Shown: positions 8,958-16,422 of the stretch, piece after piece
How the letters are laid out: every line of letters starts with the position of its first letter
Position numbering within the stretch: the stretch's first letter is position 1
Source of the DNA: DASUPK01 sp963744105
Lineage (GTDB): Bacteria; Actinomycetota; Thermoleophilia; Solirubrobacterales; 70-9
Assembly (NCBI GenBank): GCA_963744105.1
Contig: CAVUSJ010000004.1
Coordinates: 124,001-188,000, forward strand
DNA: 64,000 nucleotides
Reading direction: 5' to 3'
Position numbers and translations under genes: made by a program
Notes under the pieces: model-generated
What the model saw: only the letters and a program-made list of their open reading frames with translations
Database searches by the model: none
Told to the model about the DNA's origin: nothing

Positions 8958-9497
8958 GTGGTCTACGTCCTGCCCAAGAAGGAACGGGATGAGCGGGTCG
9001 GGGACGCGATCGCGCGGGGCGTGACTACCGGGACCGTGAGTGCTGGGAGGGTCATACGGGACACAGCCCATGAACAGGCCCCCGATTTGGCGGCAAACGC
9101 GGGACGCGGTCTCACCAACACCGCCATGAACGTCGGCACAGGGGTCAAGGAGGCCGTCGTAGCCCGAAAGGCGCAGGCCGACGGTAAGGGAGCTCAGACC
9201 GGTCAGTCGACAATGCAAGGACTCGGAAACCGGATTGCGCATGCGGCCGTGGACTTCAAGGCCGGCGTCGATGAGGTTCGTCAGCCAGTCACCGAAACGA
9301 CGGGTACACCGAAGGATTCGCCTGAGCAGGCCGGTGCGCGAGGCTTCGGTCACAGGATCACCCAAGCCGCGATGGACCTCAAGGCCGGGGTGGAGGACGC
9401 AAAGAAGCGTCCGGCCAAGGAGGAGTCTTCTGCTTCTTCTGGACCGACCGAGCAGGAGGTCAAAGGCCCCTCGGGTGATCCCGAGAAACCGGCCTAG
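8958..9497 (+). CDS. Hypothetical protein with repeated amphipathic segments
   Basis: First gene of the island; family not recognised. The chosen GTG (8958) gives about 179 aa; an in-frame TTG at 8862 would extend the frame to just past the tRNA but adds a low-quality N-terminus. The protein is hydrophilic, alanine/glycine/lysine-rich, and contains at least two related helical segments (GNRIAHAAVDFKAGVDE and GHRITQAAMDLKAGVED, 17 residues each). No signal peptide or membrane segment is present. No clear -10 box or ribosome binding site precedes either start, so expression is uncertain. Confidence 0.5.
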   Translation: MVYVLPKKERDERVGDAIARGVTTGTVSAGRVIRDTAHEQAPDLAANAGRGLTNTAMNVGTGVKEAVVARKAQADGKGAQTGQSTMQGLGNRIAHAAVDFKAGVDEVRQPVTETTGTPKDSPEQAGARGFGHRITQAAMDLKAGVEDAKKRPAKEESSASSGPTEQEVKGPSGDPEKPA

Positions 9498-9844
9498 ATG
9501 CGACGGAAATGGAGTTCCGCGTCGAGAGATGGACGAGCACTGGTAAGCGGTTTCTGTTTCCGAGCTGACCAGCGGAGAAGCCCCCCAAGAGGGTGAAAGG
9601 GTTCATCCGAGATCACCCGCGCTGTATCTCTCTCGACGGAGTACCGCTTTCCATGCAAAGCAGTAGTGATCCGAGTCGGGACGAGCCGGCGGTGACGCCC
9701 GGCCAGGCCCTCGCCCAGTTTGGCCGTTAGGTGGCTGATCAGACGCTGAAACGGGGCACAGCGAAGCGGCACCGCCGCGATCGAGATCCGGGCTCTCGCT
9801 CCGCCACGGGAGCAGGCGTCCGACCCCGCCCTCTCTAAGGCTCC
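9498..9844. other. Non-coding island spacer with one hairpin repeat
   Basis: This 347-nt stretch has no ORF that looks coding on either strand. It contains one class-A hairpin repeat (9644-9663). The phrase TAAGCGGTTT at about 9544-9553 also occurs just after the tRNA (about 8867-8876). Nothing else recognisable was seen. Confidence 0.6.
9644..9663 (+). repeat. Island hairpin repeat, class A (loop CCATGC)
   Basis: Arms CCGCTTT and AAAGCAG around loop CCATGC; one arm position is unpaired. It is followed by TAGTG, as is the copy at 14597. Confidence 0.75.
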
Positions 9845-11281
9845 CTAGGCGGCCGCTGCTGTCCGACCGCGCCCGGCGAGGAACTCGGCTTCGGCCTGCC
9901 CCAGCGGCGTCGCGGGCGCCTCGCCGTGCAGGTACTCCGCGGCGATCGCGCCCCAGTCTGCGCCAGCGCGTAGCTGCCCCAGGACCACGGCGACAATGCC
10001 GTGCATCCGCCGAATCAGGATCACCTCCGGCGGCAGCGTGAATTGGTTCACCTGGACCCTCATCGCGGCCCGCTCCTCCGGGTCCGGCCGTTCACGATCG
10101 GGGTCGCGGCGGTCGCCGGGGGAGAAGCGCCGCTCGCCCGGGACCGCGTACCACTTGATCGCCATTCTCATTAGCCTCAGCGCGAAATTGGCGTCCACTG
10201 CATCTGCGCGGCTCGCCGTCAGATAGCCGCCCGCGCGCAGCGCCATCTTGAGGGCCTCCGCGTCCCCATCCCGCACGGCGAGAGCGATCGCCCGCTCGGC
10301 GGCCAGGCGAGCGGCGTCGACGCGGCGCACAAGGCCGAAGTCGAGGAAGCACACCCGACCGTCGGGACACAGCAGGTAGTTGCCGGGGTGAGGGTCCCCG
10401 AGCGCGATGCGGTCGCGATAAAGCAACCCGAAGTAGAGCCGAAAGACGATCTCGGCGTAGCGATCGCGCTGCTCCTCATCGGCTCGGCGGACCGCCTCGA
10501 AGCGCTCCCCCTCGACGTACTCGGACACGAGCACGCGCCGGGTCGAAAGGCTCGTGTCGATTCGCGGCACACGGATGAACGGATGTCCTCGCAGCAGCCG
10601 CCAGACCCGGCGCTGGTTCTGGGCCTCGAGCTCGTAGTCGAGTTCCTCGCCGATCCGCTCGCGCATCTCCGCGGCGAGCGCCTTCGCGTCCAGGCCCGGG
10701 GCGAGCCGCTTCACAAGAGGCAGCAGCATCATCGCGTTGCGCAGATCCGTTTCGACCGCCTCCGCCACCCCGGGGTACTGGATCTTCACGGCCACGTCGT
10801 CGCCGTCGATCGTCGTGGCGCGATGGACCTGACCGATCGATGCCGCTGCGAACGCGTGCTCTTCGAAGTCGCGGAACACGCGCTCGAGCGGACCGCCGAA
10901 CTCCTGGCGCATCAGCTTCTCGAGGTCAGCGAACCGCACAGGCGCGACGTCGTCGCGGAGCGCCGCGAGCCTCCGTTGCAGCTCGTCCCGCTCGTCCTCG
11001 GGAAGGCCGTCGAACTCAACCATCGAGATCATCTGACCGACCTTCATCGCCGCGCCACGCATCTGCCCGAGCTGGTCGACGAGCTGCCCGACCAGCGCCG
11101 CGGTGCGCTCTTTCTGGGCCGCCGCCGCGCGCTTAGGCGTCCGGACCTGGTTGGCGGTTCGCATCCCGGCCCAGCGCAGGCCCTGCCCCGTCACGAGTCC
11201 GCCGACACGCGCCGTCCGGGCGAGCCGGCCTTTGGGCAGCCTTCCCGCCTCTCGGAGTGAATCTTCGTCCTGCGTACCCAT
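9845..11281 (-). CDS. ABC1/AarF/UbiB family atypical protein kinase
   Basis: Member of the UbiB/COQ8 kinase-like family, 478 aa. It carries the family-specific KxGQ motif (KVGQM, about 80-84), the alanine-rich loop AFAAASIGQVHRA replacing the normal P-loop (about 143-155), the nucleotide-binding lysine in VAVKIQ (166), GDPHPGN (295-301) and the metal-binding LDFG (313-316). Relatives support quinone or lipid metabolism as ATPases rather than protein kinases. No C-terminal membrane anchor is seen. ATG at 11281 is preceded by TAGGCT with a 6-nt gap, a leaderless-type start. It is a stand-alone module between hairpin repeats at 9644 and 11369/11394. Confidence 0.92.
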   Translation of the reverse strand: MGTQDEDSLREAGRLPKGRLARTARVGGLVTGQGLRWAGMRTANQVRTPKRAAAAQKERTAALVGQLVDQLGQMRGAAMKVGQMISMVEFDGLPEDERDELQRRLAALRDDVAPVRFADLEKLMRQEFGGPLERVFRDFEEHAFAAASIGQVHRATTIDGDDVAVKIQYPGVAEAVETDLRNAMMLLPLVKRLAPGLDAKALAAEMRERIGEELDYELEAQNQRRVWRLLRGHPFIRVPRIDTSLSTRRVLVSEYVEGERFEAVRRADEEQRDRYAEIVFRLYFGLLYRDRIALGDPHPGNYLLCPDGRVCFLDFGLVRRVDAARLAAERAIALAVRDGDAEALKMALRAGGYLTASRADAVDANFALRLMRMAIKWYAVPGERRFSPGDRRDPDRERPDPEERAAMRVQVNQFTLPPEVILIRRMHGIVAVVLGQLRAGADWGAIAAEYLHGEAPATPLGQAEAEFLAGRGRTAAAA

Positions 11282-11368
11282 TGACCGAGCCTAGCGGGGG
11301 TCCGGCCGCGGCACCCCATCCTGCTTGTTGCTGGCTTGCGTGAGAAGCAGGAGTGAAGCGTCAAACCG

Positions 11369-11388
11369 CTGCTTTCCATGCAAAGCAG
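11369..11388 (+). repeat. Island hairpin repeat, class A
   Basis: CTGCTTTCCATGCAAAGCAG: a perfect 7-bp stem with loop CCATGC. It is 5 nt from a class-B copy, so the two form a tandem A-B pair between the ABC1 kinase promoter and the end of the first ELWxxDGT gene. Confidence 0.85.
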
Positions 11389-11393
11389 AACCG

Positions 11394-11413
11394 CTGCTTT
11401 TCGTCCAAAGCAG
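11394..11413 (+). repeat. Island hairpin repeat, class B (loop TCGTCC)
   Basis: CTGCTTTTCGTCCAAAGCAG: the same 7-bp stem as the adjacent class-A copy but with loop TCGTCC. It ends 12 nt from the stop codon of the first ELWxxDGT gene, so it could also act as its transcription terminator on the minus strand, though no T-tract follows. Confidence 0.85.
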
Positions 11414-11425
11414 CTATGAGGAGTC

Positions 11426-12892
11426 CTATCCCTTCTTGCACTTTCCCTTGGCCGTCTTACACGGCCTTGGTCCGACCCTCCACAGCTCCCTGCCGTGTCT
11501 GCCGTCCTTGGCCGTGAAGAAGAGGGTGCGATTGACTGCGGTGAGGTACATCGGCAGGCTGGAGGCGCTGCCGGGGCGAATGTCGCTGACGATCCTCGTG
11601 CCCTTGCGAGTGCCGTCGCTTCGCCAGAGTTCTGTTCCGTGTTTCCTGTCGCTCCCGGAGAGGTACAGGCTGCCGTTGGGGCCAGTCGACATCAGGCCGC
11701 CGAAGCATCTCGTGCCGGGCCCCGCTTTGGGCGTGCAGTTGCCTTTGATGACAGTCGTTCCCTGCGGGGTGCCGTCGCTTCGCCACAGCAATCCCCCAGT
11801 GGTGAAGTAGAGCTTGCCCTTGAAGGCGGCGAGGTCGAACCCGTATCCGGGCTCGACGTTGAGGTACTTGACGATGGTGGTCCCCGCCTCGGTCCCGTCG
11901 CTCCGCCACAGCTCGTCGGGGCGGTTGTTGCAGCAACCCGACGAGGCCAGAAAGTACACGGCGCCGTCGACGGCCGTGAGGTCGTGAATGGCGACCGCGG
12001 GAGCGATGTTCTTGACCACCGCCGTGCCGGCCTCGGTGCCGTCGCTCCGCCAGAGGCCACTGTTGCCGTCGCCGATGTACATCGTGCCGTTGACATTGAT
12101 GATCTCACTGGGGACCTGGCCTTGGGCCTCCTTGATGTTTGTGGTTCCCGCCGCCGTGCCGTCGCTTCGCCACAGCCCGATCTTGAAGGTTGGATCGTCG
12201 CCGGCACCCCCGAAGTAGAGGGTTCCATTGAAGCTGGTGAGTGCCCGCACGCCGACGATCTTCCTGACCAAGATCGTCCCCGCGTCGGTGCCGTCGCTTC
12301 GGTAAAGCCCTTCGTTTTGAGAGTTCGGGAAGCCGGAGTAAGAGAAGTAGAGGGTGCCGTTGAGGTTGATGAGCTCGTGGCTGACCCCGGTCCCGGCGAA
12401 GAGGCTGCCGGTGGGACCGGGGTAGAGGTCCTTGACCAGGCTCGTCCCGGCCGCTGTGCCATCACTGCGCCAGAGCTCCGCGCCGTGGACGCCGTCGTCG
12501 GGAAAGAAGTAGAAGGGTGTGCCCGACGATGACGGGGTGATTCCGAAGAGGCTGCCGGCGGGACCGGGGTTGATGTCCTTGACCATCCGAGTCCCCTTGC
12601 GGGTGCCGTCACTCCGCCAGAGCTCATGGCCATGCCTGCCGTCGTCGGCGCTGAAGTAGAGGGTGCCGCTGTCGTTGGCGAGCTGGGGGGAGAAATCCCC
12701 GCTGACGGGGAGGGGACCCTGGATGCCGCCGGCGCGGCCCGGCCTTGTGTCCTTGACCAGCACGGCGCCTTGATGCGCGGCCAGGGCCCCTGAGGTCGAC
12801 AGGAGCATCCCGCACGCGGCGATCAGCAGCGCCAGCCCGCACGCAAGTATTGGTGGATGGTGGAAGGAGGGCTTCACTCCGTGGTCTCGCAT
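11426..12892 (-). CDS. Secreted ELWxxDGT-repeat protein 1
   Basis: Exported 488-residue repeat protein. A signal peptide (hydrophobic core about residues 15-37, ending SGALAA) is followed by eight copies of an approximately 50-residue unit with the signature ELWRSDGTxxGTxxVK. A ninth, truncated ELWR and a Cys/Lys-rich C-terminus (ending KCKKG) close the protein. Units of this type (ELWxxDGT/hyalin-like) are thought to form beta-propeller-like extracellular structures; no enzymatic residues are evident. It is paralogous to the next gene upstream, and both share a duplicated 5' flank, so they arose by tandem duplication. Likely a surface or matrix protein. Confidence 0.88.
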   Translation of the reverse strand: MRDHGVKPSFHHPPILACGLALLIAACGMLLSTSGALAAHQGAVLVKDTRPGRAGGIQGPLPVSGDFSPQLANDSGTLYFSADDGRHGHELWRSDGTRKGTRMVKDINPGPAGSLFGITPSSSGTPFYFFPDDGVHGAELWRSDGTAAGTSLVKDLYPGPTGSLFAGTGVSHELINLNGTLYFSYSGFPNSQNEGLYRSDGTDAGTILVRKIVGVRALTSFNGTLYFGGAGDDPTFKIGLWRSDGTAAGTTNIKEAQGQVPSEIINVNGTMYIGDGNSGLWRSDGTEAGTAVVKNIAPAVAIHDLTAVDGAVYFLASSGCCNNRPDELWRSDGTEAGTTIVKYLNVEPGYGFDLAAFKGKLYFTTGGLLWRSDGTPQGTTVIKGNCTPKAGPGTRCFGGLMSTGPNGSLYLSGSDRKHGTELWRSDGTRKGTRIVSDIRPGSASSLPMYLTAVNRTLFFTAKDGRHGRELWRVGPRPCKTAKGKCKKG

Positions 12893-12985
12893 AGGCCTCT
12901 GATCACGCTAACCCTGTGAATCCCCATCCGGACCGGTATTGCCGACCGATCCCGCATCGTGGGGGACCACGGAGTAACAGCAAGC
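12893..12985 (-). repeat. Duplicated 5' flank of ELWxxDGT gene 1
   Basis: This non-coding upstream segment is about 85-90% identical by eye to 14486-14577, upstream of the second ELWxxDGT gene (shared words include ATCACGCTAACC and GCCGACCGATCCCGCATCGT). The duplication therefore included the promoter region. A TAGCGT box on the minus strand lies about 12 nt before the start codon. Confidence 0.7.
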
Positions 12986-12991
12986 CAATAG

Positions 12992-13011
12992 CCGCTTCTC
13001 GTCCAAAGCAG
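12992..13011 (+). repeat. Island hairpin repeat, class B (imperfect stem)
   Basis: Arms CCGCTTC and AAAGCAG with conserved loop TCGTCC; two arm positions are mismatched. It lies 12 nt beyond the stop of ELWxxDGT gene 2, the same place as the copy at 11394 relative to gene 1. Confidence 0.7.
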
Positions 13012-13023
13012 CTACGACGAGTC

Positions 13024-14484
13024 CTATCCCTTCTTGCACTTCCCCTTCGCGCATGGTGGTGGCCCGGCCCTCCACAGCTCCCTGCCATGCCGGCCGTCCT
13101 TGGCGGTGAAGAAGAGGGTGCCGCCGACTGCGGTGAGGTTCCCGGGGTCGCTGGTGGCACTGCCGCGGTGGATGTTCCTGACAAGGGTCGTCCCGGCCCG
13201 CGTGCCATTGCTTCGCCAAAGCTCCCTGCCGTGCCTCTTGTCGAACCCGACGAAATAGAGCGTGCGACCGACGGCGGTGAGCCCATAGGGCAAGATGATG
13301 TTGTTGTTCTTGCCGCCAGGCACGTTGACCCTGACAACGGTCGTCCCCGCCTCGGTGCCGTCGCTTCGCCATAGCTTCAAGCCGTCGCTGAAGTAGGCAA
13401 TGCCCTTCACGCCGGTGAGCCAGCCGGGAAAGACGGCCTTGAGCAAGATGGTCCCCGCCTCCGTGCCGTCGCTTCGCCACAGCTCGTTCGGGACGGGAGC
13501 GTCGGGTCCGCGGGACGCGGCGAAGTAGAGGGTGCCGTTGACATCGGTGAGGTCGATGGAGCTCCCGGGGCCGAAGTCTTTGACCATGGTCGTGCCGGCT
13601 TCGGTGCCGTCGCTTCGCCACAGCGCGGTGCCGTGGACGCCGTCGTGGACGCCGTCGTCGGCGACGAAGTAAAGGATGCCGTTGACGACGGTGAACTCCG
13701 GATCAAGGCAGCAGTAGGTTGGGCTGAGCTGGTCCTTGACGATGGTCGTTCCCGCCTCGGTCCCGTCGCTCCGCCACAGTCCTCCTGGACCGAAGAAGTA
13801 GAGGGCGCCGCGGAAATCGGTCATGCCAAAGGCGCTCACGCTCTTGACCATGGTCGTCCCCGCCTGGGTGCCGTCGCTTCGCCACAGCTCGCTGACGTGG
13901 TTGCCCTCGGACGCGGTGAAGTAGAGGGTGCCGTTGACGTCGGTGAGCTGTCCTAGCCCGCCTGAGCCTGGACCGGGTCCTGGCCCGCCTGAGCCTGGAC
14001 CGGGGTTGATGTCCTTGACCATCCTCGTGCCGCGCGCCGTGCCATCGCTTCGCCAGAGCTCGGCGCCGTGGACGCCGTCGTCGGCCGTGAAGTAGATGAT
14101 GCGGTTGACGGCCGTGATCCCGGAGAGGTTGCTCCAGCCCTTCCCGGGGTTGATGTCTTTGACCATCCTGGTCCCCTGCCTTGTGCCGTCGCTTCGCCAG
14201 AGCTCGAAGCCGTGCTTGCCGTCCTTGGCGCTGAAGTAGAGGGTCCCGTGGACGTCGGTGAGATCGCCTCCGTTATAGGGGGAGTTGCACTCGCCGCAGT
14301 AGATGGCGGTGACGCTGGGGGAGCGACCCGGATTGATGTCCTTGACCAGCACGGCCCCGCGGTGCGCGGCTGCCTGGGCGCCCGATGCCGACAGGAGCAT
14401 CGCGCCGGCGGCAAGCAGCAGCGCCAGCCCCCACGCGAGTATTGCTGGACGGTGGAGGGAGGGCTTCACTTGCGTGGTATCCAT
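13024..14484 (-). CDS. Secreted ELWxxDGT-repeat protein 2
   Basis: Paralogue of the preceding protein, 486 aa, with a signal peptide (hydrophobic core about 15-37, ending GAQAA), eight ELWRSDGT-type units (one is ELWRSNGT), a terminal truncated ELWR, and the same Cys/Lys-rich end (KCKKG). Extra Gly/Pro and Asp/Gly linkers lie between units 2-3 and 4-5, so the two proteins differ mainly by indels between repeats. No catalytic motif is seen; a structural or adhesive extracellular role is inferred. The 5' flank matches that of gene 1 and includes a TAGCGT-like -10 box on the minus strand. Confidence 0.88.
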   Translation of the reverse strand: MDTTQVKPSLHRPAILAWGLALLLAAGAMLLSASGAQAAAHRGAVLVKDINPGRSPSVTAIYCGECNSPYNGGDLTDVHGTLYFSAKDGKHGFELWRSDGTRQGTRMVKDINPGKGWSNLSGITAVNRIIYFTADDGVHGAELWRSDGTARGTRMVKDINPGPGSGGPGPGPGSGGLGQLTDVNGTLYFTASEGNHVSELWRSDGTQAGTTMVKSVSAFGMTDFRGALYFFGPGGLWRSDGTEAGTTIVKDQLSPTYCCLDPEFTVVNGILYFVADDGVHDGVHGTALWRSDGTEAGTTMVKDFGPGSSIDLTDVNGTLYFAASRGPDAPVPNELWRSDGTEAGTILLKAVFPGWLTGVKGIAYFSDGLKLWRSDGTEAGTTVVRVNVPGGKNNNIILPYGLTAVGRTLYFVGFDKRHGRELWRSNGTRAGTTLVRNIHRGSATSDPGNLTAVGGTLFFTAKDGRHGRELWRAGPPPCAKGKCKKG

Positions 14485-14485
14485 T

Positions 14486-14577
14486 GGGCCTCTATCACGC
14501 TAACCCCGCGAATCCCCATCCGGATCGGTGTTGCCGACCGATCCCGCATCGTCGGGGACCACCGATTGACAGCAATC
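14486..14577 (-). repeat. Duplicated 5' flank of ELWxxDGT gene 2
   Basis: Counterpart of 12893-12985. Similarity ends shortly before the class-A hairpin at 14597, whereas the other copy ends next to a class-B hairpin. The duplication breakpoints therefore lie at or near hairpin repeats. Confidence 0.7.
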
Positions 14578-14596
14578 GCCTCGGGCGCCGAGACCG

Positions 14597-14616
14597 CTGC
14601 TTTCCATGCAAAGCAG
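14597..14616 (+). repeat. Island hairpin repeat, class A
   Basis: Identical 20-mer to the copy at 11369-11388, again preceded by CCG and here followed by TAGTG as at 9644-9663. Confidence 0.85.
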
Positions 14617-14807
14617 TAGTGCAGCTGGCCGCACTCGGTGAATAGGCGGACTTGACGGACCAACGAGTCGCGCGTGCGCGACCTGTCCTGGGACGGGCTG
14701 AGCAGGCCGCTACCGCTTAGGACCGGCCCGAGGGGATTCCGGTCCACCATCCCCGGCCGGGGCCAGGAGGGTGCCGTACAACGGCCGAGGGGAACCGGCG
14801 GAAACCG

Positions 14808-14827
14808 CTGCTTTTCGTCCAAAGTGG
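14808..14827 (+). repeat. Island hairpin repeat, class B (right arm decayed)
   Basis: Left arm CTGCTTT and loop TCGTCC are intact; the right arm reads AAAGTGG, breaking the stem. It is preceded by AAACCG, like the copy at 11394. Confidence 0.65.
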
Positions 14828-14853
14828 CTATCTCGGGGCGGCGAACCTGACTT

Positions 14854-14873
14854 CTGCTTTCACGCGAAGGCAG
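14854..14873 (+). repeat. Island hairpin repeat, divergent loop (CACGCG)
   Basis: Arms CTGCTTT and AAGGCAG pair with one G-T wobble around loop CACGCG. Same geometry as classes A and B but a third loop sequence; membership in the family is tentative. Confidence 0.5.
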
Positions 14874-14948
14874 GCGTCACTCGTCGGCAAGTTGCGCTGC
14901 TCGGGAAGGGCAACGAGTGAGCCCGCCGTAGCGTCCCGGCCGCGGGCG

Positions 14949-15527
14949 CTAGCCGCGTCGGCGGAGGGCGCGACGGAGCGTGAGGTACGCCGCCACCGGA
15001 GGGATCGAGAGCGCGACGACGCTCCCGAGTGCAAGCTCGTCGCCGACGTTGCTGCCCGCCACCGGTCGACCGCGCAGCCGCTCACGCAGCGCGTCAAAGG
15101 TGTTGGCGGAGCGGTTGGCGACCCCCATCGCCTGGGTGACTAGCTCGAGGTCGGCTCGCTCGCGCTCGTCGTAGTGCCGGGCGAGCTCGGCTTCGAGCTC
15201 GTCGGGGACCGGGTCCAGATCGGCTCGGGTCCGCGCCTGCGCCCAGGCGATCGCCGCCCAGGTCCGACGGTCGAACTGCTTTGGGTCGTGACCCTCGATC
15301 GCCGCCAGTTCCTCGTCCGTGACGCCCTCGGCGAGCGCCCAACGCCGGTGCGCGAGCGTGCACAGATCGCAGGCATTTGCCTGCGCGACCGCCAGCATGA
15401 CCTCCTCGCGCAGACGGCGGTGGAGGCGCCCGCGGCCCCAGACAGCAATCAGCTCCGGGGTTCGCCCCGCAAGCGCGGCCGTCTCGCGAAGTGCCTTCGC
15501 CGCCGTCGTGGTTCGAGGTTGGCGCAC
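14949..15527 (-). CDS. AhpD-like/carboxymuconolactone decarboxylase family protein
   Basis: All-helical protein of 192 aa with the AhpD-type redox motif ANACDLCTLAHRRW (Cys pair CDLC followed by His), which in AhpD family members reduces peroxiredoxins or acts directly as an alkylhydroperoxidase. A preceding conserved glutamate lies in LREEVMLAVAQ. The C-terminus has a short hydrophobic stretch (about 167-182) followed by an Arg-rich tail, suggesting membrane association. It is an isolated island module between the 14808/14854 hairpins and the 15926/15950 pair. Physiological substrate unknown. Confidence 0.85.
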   Translation of the reverse strand: MRQPRTTTAAKALRETAALAGRTPELIAVWGRGRLHRRLREEVMLAVAQANACDLCTLAHRRWALAEGVTDEELAAIEGHDPKQFDRRTWAAIAWAQARTRADLDPVPDELEAELARHYDERERADLELVTQAMGVANRSANTFDALRERLRGRPVAGSNVGDELALGSVVALSIPPVAAYLTLRRALRRRG

Positions 15528-15615
15528 GGTCCAGCCAGACTAGGGGCTTCTGGGGGTCGGGCGCTCCCGGATTCACGCGAAGGAGAGGCGCCACGGCCTG
15601 TAGGCTGGGCTTGCA

Positions 15616-15765
15616 TTGGAGCGGCCTCCCGAACAGGGTCAGCGCAAGTCCCAGTGGGGGCCTCCACCCGACTCGGACCTGATCGGCATCCCCCTCGTTC
15701 TGGGCATAGTTGTTGCCCTCCTTGCCATCGCGTTGGCGTTCGTTTCCTCCACTGGGCCGGACTGA
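15616..15765 (+). CDS. Putative 49-aa single-pass membrane protein
   Basis: Short ORF that begins at TTG 15616, 9 nt after a TAGGCT box (15601-15606), the same promoter-to-start spacing seen at many genes in this window. The product has a Gln/Pro-rich hydrophilic N-terminus and one strong hydrophobic segment (LIGIPLVLGIVVALLAIALA, 20 residues), ending SSTGPD. A second hydrophobic frame follows immediately and ends at 15842, so this could also be a frameshifted two-segment protein. Function unknown. Confidence 0.4.
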   Translation: MERPPEQGQRKSQWGPPPDSDLIGIPLVLGIVVALLAIALAFVSSTGPD

Positions 15766-15925
15766 TTGTGGTCGGCGTTGTTCTGATCGCCGCCCTCGCG
15801 ATCAGCTACCGCGTCGTGACCGGTTCAGAAAGCCAGGATTAGGCGTTCGGCCTCAGCAGGCGGCTCTGTGGTCCCGCCGGTCCGCGCCTCCTTTCCGCGA
15901 AAAGGGAGCGCCAGATCGAAGGGCG

Positions 15926-15945
15926 CTCCTTTCCATGCAAAGCGG
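15926..15945 (+). repeat. Island hairpin repeat, class A (variant arms)
   Basis: Arms CTCCTTT and AAAGCGG with loop CCATGC conserved. Together with the class-B copy 4 nt away it forms a second A-B tandem pair like that at 11369/11394. Confidence 0.7.
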
Positions 15946-15949
15946 ATAG

Positions 15950-15969
15950 CTGCTTCTCGTCCGAAGCAG
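15950..15969 (+). repeat. Island hairpin repeat, class B with compensatory change
   Basis: CTGCTTCTCGTCCGAAGCAG: relative to the copy at 11394 both arms changed (T to C on the left, A to G on the right) and still pair over 7 bp, while loop TCGTCC is unchanged. This supports a selected hairpin rather than chance similarity. Confidence 0.85.
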
Positions 15970-16370
15970 CGGTTTCAGCTGATCACCACGGTGCCCGCTG
16001 CGCGCCTGCTTCTTCTGCTTGAGCACCTTGCCTCGGAAGTTCTGCTTGTGGGTCTCCTTCTTCTTGACTTTGACGCCGCAGTCCGCGGCGGCCAAAGCCT
16101 CCTTCGCAGCCACCTTCTTCAACTTGTGGACGTTCGGGACGAGGCAGAACTTGACCGTCGCCTGGAGCAGAAGCTCGTGCCCGGAATGTTCGTGAAGTTG
16201 GCCGACGCGCCGTCAGGGAACACTGGCGCCGCGTAGCTGTTGATGTCGGCGTTGTTGCCCGTGAAGTGGTCGGGCAGTGAGTGAGACGCGTCTACCTCGA
16301 TCCCGATGTTGTCCCCGTTGCTGATGGGCAATGAGGTCGAGTAGGTGCTCGACGAGGTAGTCGATGATCG
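15970..16370 (-). pseudogene. Truncated, frameshifted secreted PASTA-type protein
   Basis: Remnant of the C-terminal part of an exported protein. Reading 5' to 3' on the minus strand, one frame gives a hydrophilic beta-type region (SLPISNGDNIGIEVDASHS ... AANFTNIPG-like). The similarity then continues in another frame as KFCLVPNVHKLKKVAAKEAL ... DCGVKVKKKETHK, which has the spacing of a PASTA domain. A one-nucleotide indel near 16185-16195 separates the frames. The 5' end is missing: coding similarity starts exactly where the tRNA 3' fragment ends. It therefore looks like a gene cut by an earlier integration event. Confidence 0.6.
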
Positions 16371-16411
16371 GATAGGCGGCGGGATTCGAACCCGCGACCT
16401 TCGGAACCGCC
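16371..16411 (-). pseudogene. tRNA 3'-end fragment (T arm and acceptor strand)
   Basis: On the minus strand a perfect T arm (GCGGG-TTCGAAT-CCCGC) is preceded by an AGGTC-type variable loop and followed by a 7-nt acceptor strand (CGCCTAT), but no matching 5' half exists. The fragment lies between the truncated PASTA pseudogene and the start of the PRPP synthetase gene. Interpreted as an old attachment site. The parent tRNA identity cannot be fixed. Confidence 0.6.
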
Positions 16412-16422
16412 GGGCGGAGAGA

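Larger units (their letters stand above)
14617..14948. other. Non-coding island spacer with two hairpins
   Basis: This 332-nt region has no convincing ORF on either strand. It holds a class-B copy (14808) and a divergent hairpin (14854), and otherwise nothing I recognise. Confidence 0.6.

Noticed and set aside
11394..11413. Class-B hairpins as simple intrinsic terminators
   Set aside because: They lack T-tracts and several copies lie upstream of genes or in pairs with class A; a secondary termination role for the copies after the ELW genes cannot be excluded.
9644..15969. The hairpin repeats as integron attC sites
   Set aside because: They lack the GTTRRRY/RYYYAAC core sites and no integron integrase is present; only the cassette-like placement is similar.
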